From an uncultured Bacilli bacterium (lineage in GTDB: Bacteria; Bacillota_I; Bacilli_A; RF39; UBA660), in assembly GCA_944332025.1 (NCBI GenBank), contig CALVJB010000007.1, forward strand, positions 1-46,163: 46,163 nucleotides of DNA, written 5' to 3'. A program made the position numbers and the translations under genes. This document shows, in pieces, positions 25,289-33,112 of this stretch. Position 1 is the stretch's first letter. Every line of letters starts with the position of its first letter. The notes beneath the pieces are model-generated. The model worked only from the letters and a program-made list of their open reading frames with translations. It had not been told where the DNA came from and ran no database searches.

Positions 25289-25589
25289 AAAACAAATATA
25301 TCCACAAAATATTGAAAACTTGTTTAAAAAGATAAACTACATTATTGATAATGAGCAAAATATAGAAAAAATTAAAAATTTAATAAAATGGAAAGAATGG
25401 TATGAGTCATTAAATTATAAATTTGAGTATGTATGTGAAGATAATGAATTTTTAAAAGCATATTATGATAATAATAAATATGCTTTACAGATTTGGTATC
25501 ATGGTACTAAAGTAGATTCAATTGTATTTAATTTAGTAGCGAATTACTATAGTGAGTACGATAACGAAATAACAGAAGTAATAGAATAA
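25281..25589 (+). CDS. Third gene of the Panacea operon, unknown
   Basis: 102 residues, acidic, rich in Tyr, Asn and Lys, soluble, with no recognised family. It starts at ATG 25281, 8 bases after AAAGGAGG (25266-25272), and overlaps the preceding gene by 8 bp; a GTG at 25278 is less well placed. The tight coupling suggests it belongs to the toxin-antitoxin module, either as an accessory factor or as the actual toxin. No terminator directly follows; the next element is the structured RNA promoter about 105 bp downstream. Confidence 0.6.
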   Translation: MDKKQIYPQNIENLFKKINYIIDNEQNIEKIKNLIKWKEWYESLNYKFEYVCEDNEFLKAYYDNNKYALQIWYHGTKVDSIVFNLVANYYSEYDNEITEVIE

Positions 25590-25693
25590 GTTCTAATGTT
25601 ATAGTAGCTAGATATGCTAAAAATGAAAATTTGAGAAATATAGTTAGTAAATTTTTAAGGCTTTGTTTGTAGCTAAAATATAAAAGAATTTTG

Positions 25694-25721
25694 TTTACAA
25701 GATAGTATCTTTTGATATAAT
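25694..25721 (+). promoter_or_regulatory. Promoter of the structured RNA
   Basis: TTTACA (25694-25699), a 16-nt spacer and TATAAT (25716-25721), with an extended -10 TG at 25713-25714. The predicted start is about 25728. Confidence 0.7.
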
Positions 25722-25727
25722 AGTTAT

Positions 25728-25873
25728 TAGAAAAACATGAGGGTGTAAATTATCTTCTTGCACTACGCTTACTATTTACTAGTAAGTTTGAGTAAGGTTA
25801 TATCCTGAAAGAATATATGTAGGTACTGGGAGTCCTACCATGTTACTAAAAAGCTCACGTTACGTGGGCTTTT
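25728..25873 (+). ncRNA. Unidentified multi-helix noncoding RNA
   Basis: A transcript of about 146 nt runs from a good promoter to a terminator and contains no ORF. Predicted helices: P1 AACATG 25734-25739 with CATGTT 25839-25844 (closing stem); P2 GTGTAA 25743-25748 with TTGCAC 25758-25763 (one G-U); P3 CTTACTA 25768-25774 with TAGTAAG 25780-25786; P4 TATAT 25799-25803 with ATATA 25813-25817; P5 GTAGG-ACT 25819-25827 with AGT-CCTAC 25831-25838 (one bulged T). P2 to P5 sit inside P1, giving a multi-branch junction, and a terminator follows. The conserved core sequences of SRP RNA, 6S RNA, tmRNA, T-box or purine riboswitches are not seen. A trans-acting RNA or an unrecognised class is possible. 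Confidence 0.55.
25853..25873. terminator. Bidirectional terminator of the structured RNA and the ABC gene
   Basis: GCTCACG (25853-25859) pairs with CGTGGGC (25863-25869) around TTA. T runs on the plus strand and A runs 5' of the stem allow termination in both directions. Confidence 0.8.
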
Positions 25874-27461
25874 AATCTTCTAAAATCATTTCTTTATCTT
25901 TAAAATAATAATGTTTATTACATATATCTCTTAACTTAGGTCTATGAGTTACAATAATTAAAGTTTTATCGTTTAAGTACTTATTTATCATATCATAAAT
26001 CTTTTCTTCAGATAGAATATCTAAATTAGAAGTTGGTTCATCTAAAATGTATATTTCTTTATCTAAAAGAATTCCTCTAATAATATTTAATCTTTGTTTT
26101 TGACCAGTAGATAGTCTTATACCTTTTTCACCAACTATAGTATCAAGACCATGTTCTAGACTATTAATCCAATCAAGAAGTCCTGCTTGGTTTAGATATT
26201 CATTTAATTTCTTATCACTTATATTTTTACCTAGTAAGAGATTATCTCTAATAGATAAATCAAATAAATCTGTTTCTTGAGAAATATAAGCGACATCTGG
26301 AGCTTTACTGCTTTCTTTACCATTAACTAAATATTTATTATCATCTATCTTATAAAATCTACAGAATAGATTAAGAAAAGTAGATTTACCTTGACCAGAT
26401 TCTCCCATTATACTTACTTTATCTTTTTTATCTACCTTGAAGTAAGGTATATTTATAACATTTTTACTTTTCTTACTATATTTAAACTCTATATCTTTTA
26501 AAGTAATATTATTAAAGTTTTTAAATTTAGGTTGTTTTTCTTCTTCGATTAAAAGTTTTTCTATTTGATTATTAGCAGATTTAAATTTATTAAGATGAGC
26601 GAATAGATTACCGACTCCTCTTAATTCTGTGTTAAGACCACTAAACATAGAAGAGTAGAAAACAATATAACTGAAAACATCATTACCATTTTTCATACTT
26701 ATAAATAAACTTATTAAAAGTATAGCATACATAGTATAAATTAAAGCATTAATCCCATCAACTCTCAAGGATCTATAAACACATATTCTTTTTAAAGGTT
26801 TCTTAATAAGATTGAAACTGCTATTTATTTTATTTAAAACATAATTAAGGGCATCATAGTTTTTGACTACTTTAATATTTTCTATAAAGTCTACACTAAT
26901 AGCATTGTATTTAGCATATTTATCGTTATAATCATTTTGAATTATTACATTAGATTTAGTAATAACAACATTGTAGATTACAATTAAAATAATAAAGATA
27001 ATACAAATAATAAAAATAAAGAAGCTTTGATTGAAAACTTGAATTAAAAATATAGTAATAGCGATGACAAACCCATTTATTGTCATCATTAAATTATCTA
27101 ATAGAATTTGTGTTTCATCACTGACTACATCTATTTGTTTCTTTAAAAAACCAGTATGATTATTATTAAGCTTAGAAAGACTCATGTTACATAGTCTTTT
27201 AAAATAGGCTAGATGTAAATTTTTATGAGTGCTTTCTAAAAATGGTTCTGTTTTTAATTGCCATATTATATTGAAAAGTATTTCTAAAGTTTTAAGAGTA
27301 ATAGTTAAAATTATTAGCATTTTAAATTTATCTAAGGTAAATGGAACAGTTAAATAGACTGATAAAACTACTGGCATTAGATAAAGACATAAATTTTCTA
27401 AAAAAGCATTAAGGAAGCATAATGCATACTTCTTTTTATTTAATATTTTAAATGGATACAT
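25872..27461 (-). CDS. ABC transporter, fused permease and ATPase
   Basis: A 529-residue exporter half-transporter with about six N-terminal membrane helices (residues 10-270) and a C-terminal ATPase. ATPase motifs: Walker A GESGQGKST, signature LSTGQKQRL (the usual LSGGQ changed to LSTGQ), Walker B IYILDEPTSNLD and the H-loop VTHRPK. It would work as a dimer in the membrane, ATP-driven; the substrate is unknown. It follows pyrH by 7 bp on the minus strand and may be cotranscribed with it. It ends in a bidirectional terminator. Confidence 0.88.
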   Translation of the reverse strand: MYPFKILNKKKYALCFLNAFLENLCLYLMPVVLSVYLTVPFTLDKFKMLIILTITLKTLEILFNIIWQLKTEPFLESTHKNLHLAYFKRLCNMSLSKLNNNHTGFLKKQIDVVSDETQILLDNLMMTINGFVIAITIFLIQVFNQSFFIFIICIIFIILIVIYNVVITKSNVIIQNDYNDKYAKYNAISVDFIENIKVVKNYDALNYVLNKINSSFNLIKKPLKRICVYRSLRVDGINALIYTMYAILLISLFISMKNGNDVFSYIVFYSSMFSGLNTELRGVGNLFAHLNKFKSANNQIEKLLIEEEKQPKFKNFNNITLKDIEFKYSKKSKNVINIPYFKVDKKDKVSIMGESGQGKSTFLNLFCRFYKIDDNKYLVNGKESSKAPDVAYISQETDLFDLSIRDNLLLGKNISDKKLNEYLNQAGLLDWINSLEHGLDTIVGEKGIRLSTGQKQRLNIIRGILLDKEIYILDEPTSNLDILSEEKIYDMINKYLNDKTLIIVTHRPKLRDICNKHYYFKDKEMILED

Positions 27462-27468
27462 AATACAC

Positions 27469-28167
27469 CTACTTTACAATAGAACCTATATCATCAGTAA
27501 TAAGAGCTTGTTTTAACATACCAGGTTTATTTATATTGAAGACAATAATAGGAATTGCTTCCTCCATACATAGAGTAATTGCCGTTAAGTCCATTACTTT
27601 TAACTTTTTATTTAATACTTCATTATATGTTGTTTCTTTAATTAATTTAGCATCTTTATACTTTTTAGGATCTTTATCATAAATACCATCTACATTAGTT
27701 GCTTTTACTAAAATATCGGCATTAATCTCTGCTGCTCTTAAAGCTGATGCCGTATCAGTTGAAAAGAATGGGTTACCTGTACCACAACCAAATATTACAA
27801 CTCTACCTTTTTCAAGATGTTTCTCACATTTTTCACGTAGATAGAACTCGGCAACTTTTCTCATTTCAATAGCAGTTTCTACTCTTACTGGAACACCTAT
27901 TTGTCTAAAAGCATCTTGTAAAGCTAGAGCATTCATAGTAGTTGCAAGCATGCCTATATAATCAGATGTTTGTCGCTCCATAAAGTCATTCGCCTTACCG
28001 CGCCAGAAGTTTCCTCCTCCTACAACTATTGCAATAGAAAAGCCCATATCAAGACAATCTTTAACTTCTTTAGCAATTTCTATTACTCTTTCAAAGTCAA
28101 TACCATTATCTTTAGAACCACTTAAAGCTTCTCCTGATAACTTTAATAAAATTCTTTTTTTATTCAT
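27469..28167 (-). CDS. pyrH: UMP kinase
   Basis: A 232-residue amino-acid-kinase-fold enzyme converting UMP to UDP with ATP in pyrimidine nucleotide synthesis. Motifs: KRILLKLSGEALSG (4-17), GGGNFWRG near residue 50, a DTASALRAAEI block and the VDGIYDKDPKKYKDAK substrate segment. The length is normal. The usual neighbours tsf and frr are absent; an ABC exporter follows instead after 7 bp. The gene is divergent from ppdK. The start has a GGAAGTGAG ribosome site. Confidence 0.95.
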   Translation of the reverse strand: MNKKRILLKLSGEALSGSKDNGIDFERVIEIAKEVKDCLDMGFSIAIVVGGGNFWRGKANDFMERQTSDYIGMLATTMNALALQDAFRQIGVPVRVETAIEMRKVAEFYLREKCEKHLEKGRVVIFGCGTGNPFFSTDTASALRAAEINADILVKATNVDGIYDKDPKKYKDAKLIKETTYNEVLNKKLKVMDLTAITLCMEEAIPIIVFNINKPGMLKQALITDDIGSIVK

Positions 28168-28280
28168 AGTCTCACTTCCTTGCTATTAGTATATCATGTC
28201 GTATTTTTAGTAGCAATTTTTTCTTTAAAAAATAAACTATCTTTGTTATACTTGTTTTATAGCGAAAGGATAGTGATTAA

Positions 28281-30899
28281 ATGAAATATGTTTATGCCTT
28301 TAGTGAAGGCAATAAGGATATGAGAGAGTTGTTAGGAGGAAAAGGAGCTAATCTTGCAGAAATGACAAGAATAGGATTACCTGTACCTCGTGGGTTTACT
28401 GTAACAACTGAAGCTTGCTTAAAATACTATAAAGATAATGAAGAGATTAGTGAGGATATTAAAGAAGAAATCTTTAAAGAACTTGCTAATCTTGAAAAGT
28501 TAACTGGTAAGACTATGGGAGATGATAAAAATCCATTATTAGTATCAGTTAGAAGTGGGGCAAGAAGCTCTATGCCAGGAATGATGGATACCATCCTTAA
28601 CCTTGGTATGAATGATGAAGTAGTAGAAACACTTGCAAGACTTACTGATAATAAAAGATTTGCTTATGACTGCTATCGTCGTTTTATTCAAATGTTTGCA
28701 GATGTAGTTATGGGCTTTCCAAAGAGTTCTTTTGAATATTTATTTGAAGATATTAAGAAAGAGAAGAATGTGGAACTTGATACTGATTTAACGGCTGATG
28801 ACTTAGTTGAAGTTGTAGATAGATATAAAGAAGAATATAGAAAACATGCAGGTGAGGAATTCCCACAAGATGCTAAAGTACAACTAATAGAAGCGGTTAA
28901 AGCTGTATTTAGAAGTTGGAATAATGATAGAGCGATTACTTATAGACGTCTTAATGATATTCCAGGAGACTGGGGTACTGCTGTTAATGTTCAAGAGATG
29001 GTTTATGGTAATATGGGTGAAAGCAGTGGTACTGGTGTTGCATTCACTAGAAATCCTGCTACTGGAGAAGCTAAGTTATATGGAGAATATTTAATTAATG
29101 CACAAGGTGAGGATGTAGTTGCAGGTATTAGAACTCCACAGTCTATTGATACTTTAAAAGAAGTTATGCCAGAATGTTATGAAGAGTTTGTTAAGATATG
29201 TAAAACACTAGAAGACCATTATAAAGATATGCAAGATATGGAGTTTACTATTGAAAATGGTAAATTATTTATGCTTCAAACTAGAAGTGGTAAAAGAACG
29301 GCAGAAGCTGCTCTTAGAATTGCTGTAGAACTTGTTAATGAAGGTAAGATAAGTAAAGAAGAAGCGCTTTTAAGAGTAGAACCTAAACAACTAGAACAAT
29401 TATTACATCCTGCTTTTGATAAAGATGCCTTATCTAAAGCGAAAGTTATTGGTAAAGGTTTAGCTGCTTCACCTGGGGCTGCTACAGGACATTTATATTT
29501 TAGTGCCGAAGACGTTATGAAGGCTCATGATGATGGAGTAGAAGATATAATTCTTGCTCGTGAAGAAACATCTCCAGAAGATATTGAAGGTATGAATATT
29601 GCTCGTGGTATTTTAACAGTTAGAGGTGGAATGACTTCCCATGCTGCTGTTGTCGCTCGTGGTATGGGTACTTGTTGTGTATCAGGTTGTTCTGATGTAG
29701 TAGTTGATGTTAATAAGAAAACTTTAACTACTAAAGACGGTAAAGTATTTAAAGAAGGAGACTATATTAGTTTAGATGGTTCAACTGGTAATGTTTATGG
29801 AGAAGAGATAAAAACAGTTCCTGCATCTATTAGTGGAAACTTTGAGACATTCATGAACTGGGCTGATAAGATAGCAGACCTGGAAGTTAGAACTAATGCT
29901 GATAATCCAAGAGATGCTAAAGTTGCAAGAGATTTTGGAGCTAAAGGTATTGGACTTTGCCGTACAGAGCATATGTTCTTTGATAGTGAACGTATATTTA
30001 ACTTTAGAAAGATGATAGTCGCTCCAACTTTAGAAAAACGTGAAGAAGCACTAGATAAGATTTTACCTTATCAAAAAGATGACTTTAAAGAGTTATTTAA
30101 AGTAATGGATGGTTATGAAGTTACTATTAGATTCTTAGATCCACCACTACATGAGTTCTTACCTCATACTGATGATGAGATTAAAGCTCTTGCCAAAGAC
30201 TTAGATATGGACTTTGTTTCTTTAAAGAATAAAGTAGAGTCACTAAAAGAATTTAATCCAATGATGGGTCATCGTGGATGTCGTCTTGCCGTTACTTATC
30301 CTGAGATTGCTGTTATGCAAACAAAAGCTGTTATAAATGCTGCTTTAGAAGTAGAAAAAGAGGGTATTAAAGTAACACCTGAAATTATGATACCTTTAGT
30401 AGGAGATGTTAATGAGTTAAAATATGTTAAGAATATAGTAGTTGAAACAGCTGATGCTATTATTAAAGATAATAACAGTGATTTAAAATATAAAGTAGGT
30501 ACTATGATAGAAATACCAAGAGCAGCTCTTTTAGCAGATAAAATAGCAGAAGAAGCAGAGTTCTTCAGTTTTGGTACTAATGATTTAACCCAAATGACTT
30601 ATGGATTCTCAAGAGATGATGCTTCTAAGTTCTTGAGTGATTACTATGAGAAGAAAATATTTGTAAATGATCCTTTCGCAAGCCTAGATACTGTTGGTGT
30701 AGGTAAGTTAGTAAAAATGGCTGCTGAACTTGGTAGAAGTACAAGAAAAGATATTAAACTTGGAATTTGTGGAGAACATGGAGGAGATCCTAAGAGTATA
30801 GCTTTTTGTCATAAAGTTGGTCTTAACTATGTTTCTTGTAGTCCATTTAGAGTACCTGTGGCAAGACTTGCTGCTGCAAAAGCTAAATTAGAGAATTAA
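28281..30899 (+). CDS. ppdK: Pyruvate, phosphate dikinase
   Basis: An 872-residue enzyme interconverting pyruvate + ATP + Pi and phosphoenolpyruvate + AMP + PPi, often replacing or reversing pyruvate kinase in anaerobes. The N-terminal ATP-grasp domain begins KYVYAFSEG and contains GGKGANLAEM. The phosphohistidine domain has GGMTSHAAVVARGMG, with His454 as the carrier. The C-terminal TIM barrel carries GICGEHGGDPKS, with the catalytic Cys near 830. The length is full for the family. It is transcribed divergently from pyrH, has an AGCGAAAGGA ribosome region and runs almost into a broken gene. Confidence 0.97.
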   Translation: MKYVYAFSEGNKDMRELLGGKGANLAEMTRIGLPVPRGFTVTTEACLKYYKDNEEISEDIKEEIFKELANLEKLTGKTMGDDKNPLLVSVRSGARSSMPGMMDTILNLGMNDEVVETLARLTDNKRFAYDCYRRFIQMFADVVMGFPKSSFEYLFEDIKKEKNVELDTDLTADDLVEVVDRYKEEYRKHAGEEFPQDAKVQLIEAVKAVFRSWNNDRAITYRRLNDIPGDWGTAVNVQEMVYGNMGESSGTGVAFTRNPATGEAKLYGEYLINAQGEDVVAGIRTPQSIDTLKEVMPECYEEFVKICKTLEDHYKDMQDMEFTIENGKLFMLQTRSGKRTAEAALRIAVELVNEGKISKEEALLRVEPKQLEQLLHPAFDKDALSKAKVIGKGLAASPGAATGHLYFSAEDVMKAHDDGVEDIILAREETSPEDIEGMNIARGILTVRGGMTSHAAVVARGMGTCCVSGCSDVVVDVNKKTLTTKDGKVFKEGDYISLDGSTGNVYGEEIKTVPASISGNFETFMNWADKIADLEVRTNADNPRDAKVARDFGAKGIGLCRTEHMFFDSERIFNFRKMIVAPTLEKREEALDKILPYQKDDFKELFKVMDGYEVTIRFLDPPLHEFLPHTDDEIKALAKDLDMDFVSLKNKVESLKEFNPMMGHRGCRLAVTYPEIAVMQTKAVINAALEVEKEGIKVTPEIMIPLVGDVNELKYVKNIVVETADAIIKDNNSDLKYKVGTMIEIPRAALLADKIAEEAEFFSFGTNDLTQMTYGFSRDDASKFLSDYYEKKIFVNDPFASLDTVGVGKLVKMAAELGRSTRKDIKLGICGEHGGDPKSIAFCHKVGLNYVSCSPFRVPVARLAAAKAKLEN

Positions 30900-30900
30900 T

Positions 30901-31337
30901 ATGTCTTTATATGATAGAATGCTTAAATTGCTAATCTAAATAAAGAATTTATTATTAGAAAAGCGATAGAAAATACTAAAAGTGACTTAGATGGATGAGA
31001 TTATGAAAGAATGTGTTTAGTATATAATTGGTATTTATATGAGAATCTAAAAGATATGTCATGTCTTGCTTATATAGTAGATACTGACGATTTAGGATTT
31101 GATTATAAGTATAGATTTGTTTTAGTCCCAGTTGATGATAGTAATTATTATTTAGCAGATTTAACTTATAAACAATTTGGTAAAGATGATGAAGTGCTAA
31201 ATAAGTTATATAATGATGGTTATGAAATGCTAGATAATGAGAAATATAATTATTATCTTAATAAAGTAACTGGTACTAATAAAGATATAACAATTGATGA
31301 AAGCTTATTTATGGAAGCAAAGGGACTTGGTAAATAA
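30901..31337 (+). pseudogene. Broken gene of unknown family (frameshift and in-frame TGA)
   Basis: An ATG at 30901 gives MSLYDRMLKLLI and a stop. A second frame continues the apparent protein (LNKEFIIRKAIENTKSDLDG), meets an in-frame TGA at 30996-30998, and then reads on (DYERMCLVYNWYL...) to the TAA at 31335. The open part from ATG 31011 is 108 residues with no ribosome site of note. The simplest view is one gene of about 145 residues broken by a frameshift and a nonsense mutation. The predicted product is soluble and acidic with no recognised family. The TGA would be Trp in the mycoplasma code, but other genes here argue against that code. Confidence 0.6.
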
Positions 31338-31350
31338 TATCAAGTCTTTT
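31324..31350 (+). terminator. Terminator overlapping the broken gene
   Basis: GACTTGGTA (31324-31332) pairs with TATCAAGTC (31338-31346), 9 bp with one G-U, followed by TTTT. The TAA stop is in the AATAA loop, and the coding arm dictates the C-terminus LGK. Confidence 0.75.
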
Positions 31351-31419
31351 GGTTATTATTTTAACTATAAAAACAGTTATATTTCTTAAACCTACGAATA
31401 TAATATAAATGTATACTTA

Positions 31420-31448
31420 TTGACATTTATGTCAATATATAGTATATT
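31420..31448 (+). promoter_or_regulatory. Promoter of the type III antitoxin RNA
   Basis: TTGACA (31420-31425, consensus), a 17-nt spacer and TATATT (31443-31448). The short inverted repeat TTGACAT/ATGTCAA (31420-31436) overlaps the -35. Confidence 0.85.
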
Positions 31449-31454
31449 ATTATT

Positions 31455-31619
31455 GCATTTAAGAAATGTAATATGTAAATGTTAGCCGCTTATGGATGGT
31501 GCGGGTTATAAATGATTCCAATCGCGAAATGTTAGTCGCTTCCGAGTGGTGCGAGTTATAAATGATCTCGGTCGAAAATGTTTGAAAACTTTATTCTTTT
31601 GAATAAAGTTTTCTTTTTT
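31455..31619 (+). ncRNA. Type III antitoxin RNA (CptI-like), two tandem pseudoknot repeats
   Basis: The RNA carries two direct repeats of 50 nt (31477-31526 and 31527-31575) and a start of a third (AAATGTT, 31576-31582). Each can fold as an H-type pseudoknot. Repeat 1: CCGC 31486-31489 with GCGG 31501-31504, and TGGA 31493-31496 with TCCA 31517-31520. Repeat 2: TCGC 31536-31539 with GCGA 31551-31554, and CCGAG 31542-31546 with CTCGG 31567-31571. Both stems covary between repeats while the connecting bases stay the same. AAAT at each unit border fits the cleavage sites of ToxN-type enzymes. A perfect terminator separates the repeats from the toxin gene, as in known type III loci. Confidence 0.88.
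31584..31619 (+). terminator. Terminator between type III antitoxin and toxin
   Basis: A 13-bp perfect stem (31584-31596 with 31601-31613), a TTTT loop and six Ts. In type III systems this hairpin limits read-through into the toxin gene and keeps antitoxin RNA in excess. Confidence 0.93.
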
Positions 31620-31640
31620 CTAAAAATAGAACTTTTGTAC

Positions 31641-31669
31641 TTGCAAACAAAGTTATAATTTGATATATT
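31641..31669 (+). promoter_or_regulatory. Possible separate toxin promoter
   Basis: TTGCAA (31641-31646), a 17-nt spacer and TATATT (31664-31669), with TG at 31661-31662. It would transcribe the toxin without the antitoxin, which is unusual for type III systems. It may be chance in AT-rich DNA. Confidence 0.35.
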
Positions 31670-31709
31670 TTAGTTACAAGTTATATTTGTTATTGGGGGT
31701 GCTTATAAA

Positions 31710-32180
31710 ATGAAGGTCCAAACAGGATATATTTATCATATAAAAGATGAATTTTTTGATAAGATTAATGACAAAGGTTTAATGATAAATCATGAAAATG
31801 GACGAGCAAGACCTACTTACTTTACGATTAAAGATAAGGATATATTATGGTTTATTCCATTAAGTAGTAAAGTTTCTAAGTATCAACCTATAATAGATAA
31901 AAAGGTTAAGAAATATGGAGATTGTCGTTCTATAATGATAAGAGAAATTGCCGAAAAGAAATCTGTCATATTATTGCAAAATGCTTTTCCTACATTAGAA
32001 AAATATATAGATCATCCACATACAATAAATGGTGCTCCTGCTAGAGTTGCTGATAATTTAAAAGATGAGATTTTACAAAATTTTAATTCATTATTAGCTT
32101 TAAAGAAACAAGGAATTAATTTGTTTTTCACTGATATTGATAAAATAAAAGAAATGATGCATGAAGAACTTGGCAAATAA
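31710..32180 (+). CDS. Type III toxin, ToxN/AbiQ superfamily (CptN-like endoribonuclease)
   Basis: A 156-residue toxin. The family pattern is visible as YIYHIKDEFFD at the start, R34-P35 followed by YFTIKD, and WFIPLSS (47-53). A C-terminal block INLFFTDIDKI lies near 136-146. ToxN-type toxins are Kid/MazF-fold endoribonucleases that cut at A-rich sites and are held inactive by their own RNA pseudoknots. The short 50-nt repeats, only two in number, and sequence resemblance recalled from gut Firmicutes point to the CptIN branch. The ATG at 31710 follows TTGGGGGTG. Known type III systems act in phage abortive infection and plasmid maintenance; that role here is inferred. Confidence 0.87.
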   Translation: MKVQTGYIYHIKDEFFDKINDKGLMINHENGRARPTYFTIKDKDILWFIPLSSKVSKYQPIIDKKVKKYGDCRSIMIREIAEKKSVILLQNAFPTLEKYIDHPHTINGAPARVADNLKDEILQNFNSLLALKKQGINLFFTDIDKIKEMMHEELGK

Positions 32181-32194
32181 TGTCAAGTCTTTTT
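32168..32194 (+). terminator. Terminator overlapping the type III toxin gene
   Basis: ACTTGGCA (32168-32175) pairs with TGTCAAGT (32181-32188), one G-U, with an AATAA loop holding the stop codon and then a T run. It is almost the same sequence as the terminator of the broken gene at 31324-31350. Confidence 0.85.
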
Positions 32195-32257
32195 CTTTTA
32201 ATATTAAACTATTAATATTTGTGGTATACTTTTATTGACATGAAAAGGGGAAGTGTT

Positions 32258-33070
32258 ATGAGTAAGACTACGAGTAAAAAAACAAAAAAGAAAAAGTATA
32301 CTACTAGACTTGAAAAAAATAAAAGAATTTATTATAAAAATAATTCAGTTAAAGATAGTCATAAAAAAAGTAATAATAAACTTATTTTAATTGTTTTAGT
32401 AATTAGTTTGTTTGTTAATGCCTTTTTTTTGTTAAGAGTTAATAATTTAGATTCATCAGTTGATAGTCTAAATACAACTATTGAAGAGAATAAAAAAGAT
32501 TATGAGAAACAGATAGAAACTTTAAAGGAAGATTATACTAATTACTTGTTTTTAGGAGATTCAATTACATATTATTATGATTTAGACAAGTATTATGAAG
32601 GACTACCTGTTGTGAATAGTGGTATATCTGGAGATACTACTGAGGATATATTAAACGATATGACTAATAGAGTATATGTATATAATCCCTCTAAGGTATT
32701 CCTTTTGATTGGTACTAATGATTTGAATTCTAATATTGAAGTAGACGAAGTTATTTCCAATATAGAAAAGATTATTTCAGATATTAATAAAAGAGAACCA
32801 CAAACAGAGATTTATGTAGAAAGTATTTATCCTGTTAATTCGAATACTAACAAAAGAATGGTTGGTAGTAGAAATAATGATGATATTAAAACTATAAATG
32901 AAAGTATTAAGGACTATTGTACTTCAAATAATTATACTTATATAAATATGTATGATCAGTTACTTGATGAAGATGGTAATTTAAAAGAGGAATATAGTGG
33001 TGATGGATTACATCTAAATGGTGATGGTTATAATGTAGTTACAGATGTATTAAAGAATTATTTAGACTAG
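32258..33070 (+). CDS. Membrane-anchored SGNH/GDSL hydrolase
   Basis: 270 residues. A lysine-rich cytoplasmic start is followed by one membrane helix (about residues 45-64) and a coiled-coil-like linker. The extracellular SGNH hydrolase has FLGDSIT with Ser102, a Gly in NSGISGDT, GTND at 152-155 and DGLHLNGDG with Asp249 and His252. The Ser-Asp-His triad is complete. Such enzymes remove acyl groups, often acetyl, from polysaccharides or lipids. The surface-polysaccharide genes that follow make cell-wall glycan a plausible substrate. The ATG at 32258 follows AAAAGGGGAAG; upstream in-frame codons precede the ribosome site. Confidence 0.88.
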   Translation: MSKTTSKKTKKKKYTTRLEKNKRIYYKNNSVKDSHKKSNNKLILIVLVISLFVNAFFLLRVNNLDSSVDSLNTTIEENKKDYEKQIETLKEDYTNYLFLGDSITYYYDLDKYYEGLPVVNSGISGDTTEDILNDMTNRVYVYNPSKVFLLIGTNDLNSNIEVDEVISNIEKIISDINKREPQTEIYVESIYPVNSNTNKRMVGSRNNDDIKTINESIKDYCTSNNYTYINMYDQLLDEDGNLKEEYSGDGLHLNGDGYNVVTDVLKNYLD

Positions 33071-33112
33071 TTATATAATTCATGTTATACTATATGTGTT
33101 AAGGAGAAAAGT

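Noticed and set aside
25728-25873. Structured RNA as SRP RNA, 6S RNA, tmRNA or purine riboswitch
   Set aside because: The SRP GGAAG loop region, a single long bulged hairpin, a tRNA-like end and the purine-aptamer loop pattern are all missing.
30996-30998. TGA read as tryptophan (mycoplasma code)
   Set aside because: Full-length conserved genes here use TGG only, and TGA serves as the natural stop of ymfF, the first methyltransferase and the GtrB-like gene.
31477-31583. Tandem 50-nt repeats as a tandem riboswitch
   Set aside because: They end in a terminator before a ToxN-like gene and fold as repeated pseudoknots, which fits a type III antitoxin better.
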